From positions 9,891,001-9,955,000 of the forward strand of contig NC_044014.1 in NCBI RefSeq assembly GCF_900496995.4: a stretch of DNA of 64,000 nt, given 5' to 3'. The notes beneath the pieces were generated by a model. The model ran no database searches. It was not told the DNA's origin and saw only the letters and a program-made list of their open reading frames with translations. Every line of letters begins with the position of its first letter. Positions within the stretch are counted from its first letter, which is position 1. Positions 24,801-36,800 of the stretch are shown here, one piece after another. The position numbers and the translations under genes are program-made. This DNA is from Aquila chrysaetos chrysaetos (taxonomy: Eukaryota > Chordata > Aves > Accipitriformes > Accipitridae).

Positions 24801-27800
24801 AGTTTCACTAGATTTGCCCCAGGGGAGAGGAACAGATACAGTTCTGAATTTCAAGATGTAAAATGAAAATTTACTTTCCCCTGCATTGTTAGAACCACAA
24901 CAGATTTAAGAATTCCACAAATCCAGTAGGTGACTGAATTTTGCTTAGAACAAAAGCACAGGAAAGACCTAACAGGTATGTTAATATAACACAGTTTTCC
25001 AAACATACAACTGCAGGTCACCAGGTACATTAGGAAAGATTTGTCATGTTTTGTAGATATGCTACAACAATTAAGAATTCTGGAAATATCTCCATCCTTC
25101 CCCATATTTCAATATAAGATACTACAGGTGTGATTGTTACCTAACCCCACTTATTTTGCCTCTATCCCGTTTGAAATTGCTTATTTATTTCATACCTGCC
25201 AAGGTACATCTTATGGCTTGAGCTGGCAAGTCCATTAATCTTGGAATCATAGGACGAAGTCTAGTCAGTGGAAGGACTTCAAAATTACCATAATCTATGT
25301 AGCCCGCCAAAACAGTATCTTCAGAAACATACGCTATAACAGCAGCACGATACCAAAGATTGTCTTCTACAAAGGAAGATACAGATGTTCATTGTACTTG
25401 CTTTTAACTTCTGAGAACAGAATCATTTTTGGGGCAGACCAATATAAAAATATAACACTAATTTCAACATAAAACAGCAGCACTACAGTTCACACAAACC
25501 TTCACAAAACACTCACGGACACAACATCTACCACCATCATCCCTGGTATGAGTTGAGTGTTGCAAACTTACTCTTTCTGTAAAGAACATCCCCCTGCCCC
25601 CAACACATATTGCAACAAAGAACTGACTACATTATGTGGCTGTAGTGCTTAAGTTCAATACATTTAAACAAACAGCAAACAGTATGTCAGCTGACCATGA
25701 TGACATGCAATTCAAAGGCCACACAGCAGATCTAAGTATTTTAATTCAATTAAAGTATTTGAGAAATAGAAATACAATCTTACTCAAGTTTATCAAGACA
25801 TCTGAGGTACTAACTGATAGCTTTCCCTCGCTAGGCACCTGGAACCAGTGCCCACTCAAATGCCAAGAGAGCTCACTGACAGTAATAGCTTTTTCTGAAC
25901 ATGCAAGAAGACATTTATTTCAGCTTATCTGTTCAGTCCCACAGCTAATTTATTCAAAGTAGCAAAACCACAGGAAATTGAAAGAAATAAATGACCAAAA
26001 ATGTTCATCAATCACATGAAGTTACAGCAGCAACATTTCTGACCAGAAAAAAGGCTTAAGAACAGCAATATGTGGAGTTTTTTTTCTTGTTAAAAGCTGG
26101 ATGAAAAGGAGAACGACCTGTGAGGAAGAGACATTCATCTTCCTACTGCACTCAGGCAAATAGGACTTCAGATTCTAATAAATAAAAAGTATTTCTTTCA
26201 TATAGACTTACCAATTCCTAGCACAAAACACTGCTTTATGCAGAATAGTAGCCTATGTTTAGGCAAGATTCAATTTTGTCATGAGACTTGCAGAAACCTG
26301 AGATCAGGGATAACTGTCAGGTGCAAACTAAGTTATGAACATACAGTTCAGGACTACCAGGTCCTGGTTAAATAACATTTTGAGAAGTCTATCAGAGCAG
26401 CACCGCTACATATAATCCCATTTCTTCTGTCCCTTTATTGGGGTCTAAAATTTCAAGCCTGTATTTATTTCCAGCCACAGGAAATACTGCTCACCAACCT
26501 ATAAAAAAACCAAATTTCTTCATAGTGTCTTAAAAAGCTCCTTTATACAAAAATGAACCCAGTGTCAAGAGTTTGCTCAATGAAGGGACCATTTTATGGT
26601 CTTTTTTAAAACCAGTATTTTATAGATGTCACCATCTGCTATTAATAATTTTTTAAAATCACTACCAAATGCTATCCACAGGTAAAGCCAGACACAAATA
26701 AAATAAACTCTATATGAAACATTCCTAAACATAATTATAAAATGTGTTTATATTTTGTAATAAAGTGACATAAATTAAGAGCCATATTTTCACTCCATTT
26801 TTACCTGTGAACTGGGCACAGCACACATTTCCAGCAGCAGGACGGAAAGCTGGACTACTGGGAAATCTGTCACAATGTTCATTAAGAGACACCTGAAGTT
26901 CAGCAAGTTGACCTGATGTTAAAATATATAGGTTTTGGAACATATGCTATCTTGTAATTATTACAAAAGTACACAAATCTTAAGTTCAAAGCCTGGAAGA
27001 ACATCTTGTAGTACAATGGAGATTATTTCACATAATGTTTAACATAATACCAAATAGCGATGAGACTAGAAGTCTTCAATCAGTAAGATCGAAGAGAGTC
27101 CTCAAGCGAGTCTGAGGAATCACAGTGGTAAAGTCTTCATCATAAGATCGAAGAGAGTCCTCAAGCGAGTCTGAGGAATCACAGTGGTAAAGAGAACAGA
27201 CAGGGAAAACCAGTCACAGACCTTTTCAACACAGGAACAAAACTAAATCCAGTAGGAATTAAAACCAAGCTAGGAGAGGCATGCTAGAACGAAACCAAGG
27301 AAGACAGCTCCTAAACAACAGGCAGATGACGAGTGTCACTTCTTGCCAAAGGACACGCTTATGCTATGAGTCTACCCAGAATTAAAAGGCTGCAGAGGTA
27401 CACAGAGAAATCCACTGTAGGAGATACGCCAGACCACATCCAGCTGCAAAAGCCCTTTTAGCTGGGGAAAAAAAAAAAAAAAAAAAAAGAAAGAAAGAAA
27501 AAAAGACTGGCTCAGACAGCTCTAGGAAGACACAACCCACAAACTTACTCTGCTCTTATTCTCCCCAGACTTCTATCTATGGGCGCTGTGGGAGATGCAC
27601 CAAAAGTCCATGCAGCCTAGCACTCTGGCCCGCTGTAGCGTTACTTACGGTCTTATGTTTTACTGTATTAGAAGACACCAAAGCAGTGTTTAGGCGCTAT
27701 TATCTGCCCTTCTCACACTCAGATGTTCTCCCCATACTATGTAACGAAGAAGTTCAGTCCATGCACCCAGCCTATAAGGAAACACTTCCCTCCAGTGGTA

Positions 27801-30800
27801 AAGCAACAAGGCATCATAGAAATAAACAAAGTAATTACAAACTCACACACATTTCTGGAACACATGAAAGAACATATTTAACATTAAATATTTGTGATAC
27901 AAATTGACTTCAGATTGCTAAAATCTATGCCACACCATCTTTCTACTTTGCACTACTTGGACTGCCCACAGATTATCACCTTACAGGTTCATAAGCAATA
28001 TTAACAGGTAATGCTGCAAAAACATCCTCTACAACACCATAGCTCTTAACTGACTGAGGCATGGCCTAATGCTACCGGGAATCACCATTTCAGGTCAAAC
28101 TACAAGACCAGCAACACCTCCCTCCAGCCACTCTCTACTGAAGAGAAAAATGTCATATCTTACAACCCATTTTCAATGCATCACTTACGGGCACTGTGTA
28201 TCTGCTGACAGAAAAATTCTTCTGGATTTTGAACACAGGAAACCACACCAGAAAATGCATCGCCGATACGTACAGAGACACACTCTGCAACTGAATTAGC
28301 ACAGTGAAGAAATTCTTCATCTTCAGGTATTTTTTGTTTACTTCCCTTAGAATGGTTGTCTGACATTGTACATTAAAAAAACACAAAAATCAAACCACCA
28401 CAATAAAAACAAGAGGTTACTGATCAAAAGCTAGATGACTTTGAAATGTGCAACCTCACCAGCCAGTATTCAGACACTTAAAAACTGTGCTAAATTAAAC
28501 TACAAAATTTAAATATGCTGAAGCAGTTTATTCTTTTTGCTGACTCTTTGGACTTTGAAGGCTCCTGTTATTATCCATTAAATTAATGCTCATATAATCA
28601 TCACTAAACAAGTACCTTATACTATTAAAAAGCATGTGCTGTCACTAGTGAACCAAAGGAAGCTCCACTAGCCAATGTTTTTAAGTAGGAGGTGATGCTA
28701 GTGAACAGCTAGAGTATTTACTACATGCAGAATATCATGCAACACGGGAAGACTTAAAATTCCCCAAGTTTTTTCCACCTCTTACTAAGAACTTTGATTG
28801 GCTTGCTTACCTCTTGGAGTGTCTGCCCCTTTGACATTACTTCCTGGAGTTAAATCAGACCTCATTTCTAAAGGCACTTTATCTAGGCAGTCTCCTAAAA
28901 CACAGATGTAAGAAACTAAGTAATCTACTATACAAGACAGTCACAATTTAGTTTTATTTCAGAACCATCTTCTGAGCCTGACCTATATTCCTATCACAAG
29001 GTGCGAATGTTCTACTTATTTGTTGAGCACTTAATATGCTTAGAATGTAAAATAAAAGCAGTTTCAGAATAATTCAACTGCTTGAGTTTTCTGAAGACGT
29101 TCACAGCTCCAAGACTGACTAAATAAAATGAGCAAAGCAGTAACAATCAACATTTACTCATAGTCACTAAAGCCTGTTGGCTGAAAAACTGGTTACAGCT
29201 TTTCACACAAGGTCTCACAACTTACCTCCATATTTACAACACTGAGTATGCAATGAGTTACCAAGATTTACAGAGAAATCTTGAGTTTCTTAGCTACTAC
29301 ATATTCCATTTCTGATACATGAAGCAGTATTCCAAGCTTTCAATACAATTATTTCAACTGAAAATCTGAATACAGATGTTTAAGTTGCTTGTAAGGTCAT
29401 GGAATAGATGTGTGCAACACTTCATGAATGCAGTAAGATTTTTGTGATCTTTCTCTCCAAGACGTTGGCAAGTTACATTGCTTTGCCATTAGTGTACTGT
29501 AAAGCAACCAAATATGAAACGTACCCAGCACAACCCTGTATCAACTGAATTTACACAGGACTAAGGTGAACCATCGTTTTATAGATTGCAGGGACTATGA
29601 TGTGGAGATAAGCTTCCTGCATATCAGGAATTTTAGCAAGCTAAAAGGATCAACCATCACTTCCTTCAAAGTCTCTGTGGGCTGCGTATCAATGAAAAGA
29701 GTATGCTCGTAGCACTATATTGTTCTTGCTTTGCAGCCAGAAAAAAAAACACAAACAAACCAGCCCTCCAAATAATGATAACAGGCACACCTTCTGTGTA
29801 TTGATCTGGTTCCACAATCAAAGCCACACCCCCAGCTCAACTGAAAAATTTGAATTCAGACTCCTCAAAGGTCAGGTGCTCTGCTTGTCTATTCACTGAG
29901 GCTTGCTAAATTAGAAATATAAACATGCTTAGAGTTCTCCAACTAGATACAACAATATCCAGTGGTTGCGCTTTCTTTGGGATACCTTTTTAGTGAGCAT
30001 GTACAAAATATAACAAAAGCTGGTAAAATCCTTAGGGGAACTAGAAACTGATACTATCATTTTTAAAGAGTTAAAAATGCATGAGATAAAAGGAACAATG
30101 TGGTCCCAAATTTGCATTCATCTATTAAAACAGAAAAATAAACAAGATAAGCCAGAAAATGCCAAATTTATTACAACTCTACTGGAAAAGTAACCTTACT
30201 AAAATTTAAGTTTATTAAGCATAACAAGATATTTCAGGTACAGACATTTTAAATGACCTCTATATGGAAAGGTGAAACAAAAGAAAATTAAAAGAAAAAA
30301 AATCAAGGGTCAGGTTGGGAGAGTGACAAGAGATAGGAGAGCAAAAGAAAAAAATCTCTTCTTTTAAAGATATTGGGCAGGGGGAGGGGGAGGGAAAGCG
30401 AACACGTAAGACTTATCAATGGTGGTGGGTTTTTTTTACCCACACTACCAAGTACGTACCACAATCTGGAAGAACAACATCTACAGCAAAACTCAACATC
30501 ATTTCTTCCTCAAATACATCAACAACAGTTACTGAACAGTGCTTTCCCACGAGTTGGGAAGAAAAGCGGGCGATGTCTTCATTCCATCCTTTTTCTTTTG
30601 GATCATAATTCGCAAGGGAACACTTAATGGCCTAGAAAGAATTACAGTTAGAACAAGAGGCAATAAGGCGTTGTTTGCCCTGTAGAAGAAGTGACTAAAT
30701 AATTAAGGCCCTCAGAAATATCACCTTGCATATTAAAGTTAAAGCTGCTGTTGGAATCTGAAGCGCTACCAATTCAACTAACTTCTTTACAAGAGAGTTA

Positions 30801-33800
30801 AGAATTAGGAAATTAAGTTCAAACTGTAAACTACCTTTCCCTTGATTCTCCCACTATTTATGATGTCTTATGTAAGGCATGGTTTTATCACACATCACAT
30901 ATGACCACAGGTGCATGTCCTAACTTGCCCTCAGCAGACACCAAGGGCTTTAAGCCAAGATTCAAAGAGCTCTCAAAGTCTTCTATGGATCCAGCAGAGT
31001 CATGTGAACAAGCTATGAAAGACTACTCCAATAGCGGCTAGTCATTGTTGTCACTGGTTGGAAAAACGCTTCTCTGCTCTTCTTTGTGCATAGTTAAACA
31101 TACTAGTCTAACTCACAGATTAAAGCGAGACCATCTATTTTGTAATGGAAGAAATCACACAGTGTGGCAATGAACTCAGACCAACAGCTGTCTTTATGCC
31201 AAACAAAGTCTGCCCAAACTACAAGTGATTTTTCATTACTGCATGAGACCAGATTAGAATACACAGGCAGAATGTTTCCCCTGCTGTCCTCTAGCATATA
31301 AGGGACATGTGGACCTAACCGCCCTGCAGGGTTTATCAGCTCAGAACCCAAGAATTCTGGGACTAGGAAGAAAAAAAGCCAGGCAGCCTTCCTGACTCCT
31401 ACAAAATAGCTAGGAAACATTTCAGAAGGTGAACTTAGTGTAGTATAGCAGTTTTTATGCATTGCTTTCACTGACCACAAAATACTGTAATCATGACAGT
31501 TACACTGAGACATGAGTTAAACTCATTTCAGAGCTATTCATTTAAAATACCTCAGCTATTGTTAGGAAAATAGAACTCACACATGGAGGAAGCAACAGTT
31601 CAATGTCTTCGTGCAGAGCTTTAATCCAGGAGAGTGGAATGTTTTCTTCATTTCCATAATCTATATAGAATACTTGTGCTTTCTTTTGCAGTATATCCAC
31701 ATCTTTTACCAGTGCTCTATTCCAGGTCTGTGCAGGAATAAACGATAATCTTAGTAAAAACACAATGTATTTTGCTTTATTTCATCAGGTTTGTTTATGA
31801 ACAAAGGCACTGACCAATTCTGAAGCAACTCAGATGAACACAACTCACTGTAGTGTTGACTGCTGCGAAGATAAAATTCTACTCTTACGGATCTTGGCTA
31901 CCGTACAGTAAATCAAGAATCTGCTAACAATGGAGGAGAAAAAGGGGAAGAAATACAAGAAAGGGGTGGGAAGGGAAGCAGGAACTAGATGTGGCTATAG
32001 AAATGCATCCAGAAAACTCAGGTCAGAAATGAAGTAAGAGTAACTTCCTTAATTAAGCAGAGTTGTATTCCAAACTGTTCTAACTACAGTAGTTTAAATT
32101 CGCTAGGAACACACACAGCCTTCAAGCAACAGTAGGACAAACAGCACCTACAGGGCTCAAGTACATAAACACAGAAGTGAACTTTTTAGAGGGGAGAAAA
32201 AAAAAAAGTCAGTACCTTAAAAATTGAGTTCCAGGTGTTACAAAACTAGTTACTACCACAATTCCACCACAACAAACTGATCTCTAATTAGCAGCCTTCA
32301 CTGGCAGAGACATAAAAGCAAAACATAAGCTCAACATAAAATGGTTTATTTATGGACATTCAGATGTTACCTGATCCAAAGAACACCTTGCAACGCAGAC
32401 CTCCCCTTTGATAGCAATATGTTGCTCTTGAATAACTGTATTAGCATAACAGTCTTGTAGTTTCACAGAAAGTTTACTGATCTGGTCTAAAACTTCTGGA
32501 GAACTCATCTGTATATAAAATTCACTTGGACTCTTGAACTTTGTTACTATACCCTAAAGAGAAAAGCCATAGCAGATGATAATTAAGCAAGAAGAACCTA
32601 CAGTACATTATTCAGGACCAGTGTTCATTTCAATAAATGCATGTACCTGATTTTGTTCTTTTGTTTTGAATCTAGCAGTAGTTAACTGCAGGGAACAAAA
32701 CCAGTGATGTTCACCTGCACCGAAATAATCTTCCTTACTTACTCCTCCCCAGTCCCACTTGCATTTACTCATCTTTATAAAAATAAAGGAATTTTACACA
32801 TGAGCAAAGTGAGACAAAGAGCTAAGGTGACACAGAGCTATTATGCTTAACAAGGCTTCAAATGCAACCTAACAAAGCATTGTAGGAAACTTCCAAAATA
32901 AAAGTACCTGTACTTCCATAGCTTTTTTGATCCCTAGAGTCTGGAGATCTGAAAGCATTATCTTCTTCATGCGCCCTTCTGTCTTGAGAGAATCCACAGA
33001 AATTGAATTACCCTATTTAAAACAGGTACAAGTTAAGTTTAAAATGGAGTTGTTCCGCTGTAGCTCCTTGTAGTAACAAACAAAGAACTTTATCATTTCA
33101 AGAAACATGTAAAAAGTGCTTTTGTTGACTTTCAATAAGAAGTCTTACAGACTTTGTATGACTCTTGAAAATAAACATTATCACAGAGAAACACTGAACA
33201 ATGAAAAACAAGTGCTGAAGTCTCACACGTTCACCTTTTCCTTCCACATCTGTTTTACAGGACAACTCAACTGTATTTCCTGCTTATGATGCTCTCATAA
33301 ATAAGAGAATTGAATTCTACCTGCTTCCTTGTAGCCTTAACACCATAGACTAGGTTATAGCTGCTGCTTTAACTGTTGGCATCCATTTTTTAAAAAAAGT
33401 CTAAACATTTAGTACCTAATGCACACCATTTGTGACTGTGACATGCTAAAAACATTAGAAAAATAACCTCATACACATCCTTACCGAAAACCTCGTTTCC
33501 ATTTGGACCAACATACTGCAGACAACGCATGATGAGCGAGACTACTGTTGCAATTGCCAAATTAATTGTTTACTTGCAACAAAGATCCTTCTAGAAGATT
33601 CTCCATAAAAACACCTCTCTCAGTACTATAGCAAAATACATTAAATATTGTTCAATATGCAATACAAGTTCTTACTTCTGCAGAACTTACTTGAGTTTCA
33701 GAAGATGAACCAGGGAAAAATAAAACCCTCTATTATTTAAAAATAAATTGGCTACAAATTCTTTATTCATATTGTACATCCTCCTGATATAAAGGTCCCT

Positions 33801-36800
33801 CACTATCAGTTGATCAGTTTTATTAGAACACAGTCACAAGTACACACACAGCAGAAACTTATCAGAATGAACTAGCATAAGTCTCATGATGCAAGATGAA
33901 GCCTCCTTTCTAAATTCCTTCAGAAAGTTAAACAGATGAATGAGCTACTTCAAAGTAGTACATGACAAAGGAGTTTTCTTGTACAGTGCAAACATGAGGC
34001 TAGTTGGAGGTTTGCACACTTACTCGCTTTCATAAGTATCATCCTAAGAAACCACGAAGACAGCAAAACGATCTCCTGCAGAAGAGTTCATAGGAAGTCT
34101 ACAGGAAATGTTTGGCTGAAAGTAGACCAAGAGAGGCTTCAAAACATTACAAAGGAGAACTGCATCATGTTTAATTCCTGCTACAGCAAAGAAACAAAAG
34201 CTTATCTGCATCTGTTACTGTACAATACTACATTGAATGTATTTCTCAGATAATTTACAAGGCTCCAAGCATCAGCTCATGACCTATGCAGAAAACAAGA
34301 CACCAGAAATTTTCTGAATTGGACAAGCTACATCTACAAGCTAAAATATTTCTCTAGCAACATCATACATGTTTTGATTTTTAACTTTTTCACAAGTGTT
34401 TTTTCAAACAAAAACGAATTGTCTGATAGTGTTGCTAAGGACTCTAGAAGTAACACATTCTTTAATGCTTCTCCCAGTAACTTTTTCTCTGAAGCACTGA
34501 TCTTTCTAAAAGGAGTAGATTGTGATCTTTGGAACTTGTTCTTTTCCTGCACAGGTTAAATTAAGCATATTGCAACTAGCTCACAGCAGATCCATGCAAG
34601 ACATAGTGAAAATTGTATTCTATACCTTAAGATAAACTCCCTTCTCAGTTTCAGCAGGTAACTTGCCTCCATTGTTACTACTTACACTGTAATCAAAGAA
34701 AAAGATATTAATTTTGAAGAATCAAAGAGAGACAAGTAGCATTCGTAACACCTACTTGCAAATAGAACAAAAAGGCTGTGTTCATAGTATGTGGGTTTTG
34801 TCAACCCTTATTCGTCCTCCAAGAAAATGAAGGATTGCAAATTTTTTAGTTCCCTGTCATGCAACACCTGGTGTGTTTTTCCTGATGCCATCAACAAAAA
34901 ATACATTAATTTTTATTAAAATGGAGAAGAAATTTTACACTGTTGTTGTAGAGTTCTCCTAACACTGTATTTCCAAGCCAACCTTAAGAACTATAAAATC
35001 GCAAAAAAAAAAAAAAACTTGCTGTATCAGTTGAATACATAAGCAATATCCAGATAACATATATGACAGATTGTCCCTGTGTCCCCCCATTCAGTCACTG
35101 TCACAAAACTTGTGGGGAAAAAAAAAAATCTCTCATAAATTTCGATTAAGGACACCTGGTTGCAGATTCACTGAACTGCAGTCATCACTCCTTGCTAGAA
35201 ATTGTCAGCTTAAACACTCAGTCACTCCCCTAAACTGTTCCAAAGCCAGCCAGTCAATTTGTACCATGTCACAACCTAATGGTGCTTACTTTAACTAAAA
35301 CAGATCAGAGTGATCTCTTGAACTTCTAAACTGGCATGTCAAAAAGCAATACTGAGCAGCTAGAGAATGGCCTGGCTCAGACAACTTCTTCTAACTGGAG
35401 CTGTACTCATCAAAGATAAAACATCCATGAAGTTCACTGAGGCTACAGTTAGATTCAAAGGGTGCCACTTCAGAGCCTGTTAAATGCAATCCATTAACCA
35501 TGCCACTGCTGAAAAGTACAGTCTCATTTCTCCTCCCTTCCCTATGTCATCGACAGCAGTAACAAAGTCATGTGACAAGCTGGTATTCTTCCTGCATCCT
35601 CACATAGCTCTGACACAAGTAAAAATAATGCTTTTGGTTTAAGTCACACTACAGAACACCTTAAGTACTCCAACAATACCTTTCAAGTCACCCTTCTAAA
35701 GCAGCAGAGCTGAGTTTTCTGACAAGTATGAGATAATGCAGTACTAGCCCAAGAATAAGCAGCATATTTTACTGTAATAGTGTCTTTACATGGTCATTTA
35801 AGTTGTATTGGGAGGGACTCTTTCCGTAAGGATTATTTGGCAGAACTTTTAACAAACTTACTTCTCTTTAATTGGCTCGCATACAACACTATGTGCTGGC
35901 CAATCCTTTTTCTGACAATCTGCAGAGCAATAGTATATTTGCTTGCATTGTGAACATCTGAGGGATCCTAAAAAATAAAAAAAAGTCAGAGAGAAACATC
36001 TATATCAGAAGAGACAACAGCTCTTAAGATACAGGCTCCATGTATTATTTAATAACTGCTTTACAAGACGGTTCCACTACAGTACTAAGCACATACAAAT
36101 AAGTGTTTGTATTCACATATAGCTATCAGACATTACTGCCCCAGATGTCTCAAATTCCTTCTGTATTTAAGAAGAAAAAAAAAATTTTTTTGATTAAGAA
36201 GATGCTCTCTTCTGTTTATCAGCTCCATAACTCCAACTATGTTCTGAATAGTCACTATACTTGCATCTGAAAGATAAAAATATACATCCATTTTAAGACA
36301 TTTAAGACATGTCTTAAGATTTGTCTGAGCAAACCTTCTGATCTGGTTTCACTGATAAATATACTATGCATCATAGACTACAGGACAATAGGCACTTACC
36401 AAACAGACCGCAATAATGGCAAGTCCTCATTTGAGGGGGTAATAGTAATGAACTGAAGAGACTCTTATCATAGCCAATAGAGAAAACATTCTCAGAAGAA
36501 TATTGCAATTTCTTTGGCTTCTCATGAATCAAATCAGAATGTGACACCTGTGGAAGAAAAACCTTAAGTGATCCTTACTAGATAAAAAGCTGCCCATTAA
36601 GGTAAAATATTATAATATACCAAAATGTAACAAAGAGAATCAAAATTTCAAAGTTCTATAAAGAGCAATACATGCTGATCATTTCTGCTATCTAGAAATG
36701 CTCAAGAGTATTTGGGGCAATTATAAAGTCCAGTAACTCACGGTATTTCCTTTATCAGCTGCAGCTGTCAACAGCAAGTTCCCTCTACCAGTTATGCCTT

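Noticed and set aside
31103..31513. 136-codon minus-strand frame in a TDRD1 intron
   Set aside because: It lies between two exons that join perfectly without it. No similarity to a known protein and no paired splice sites in the right phase.
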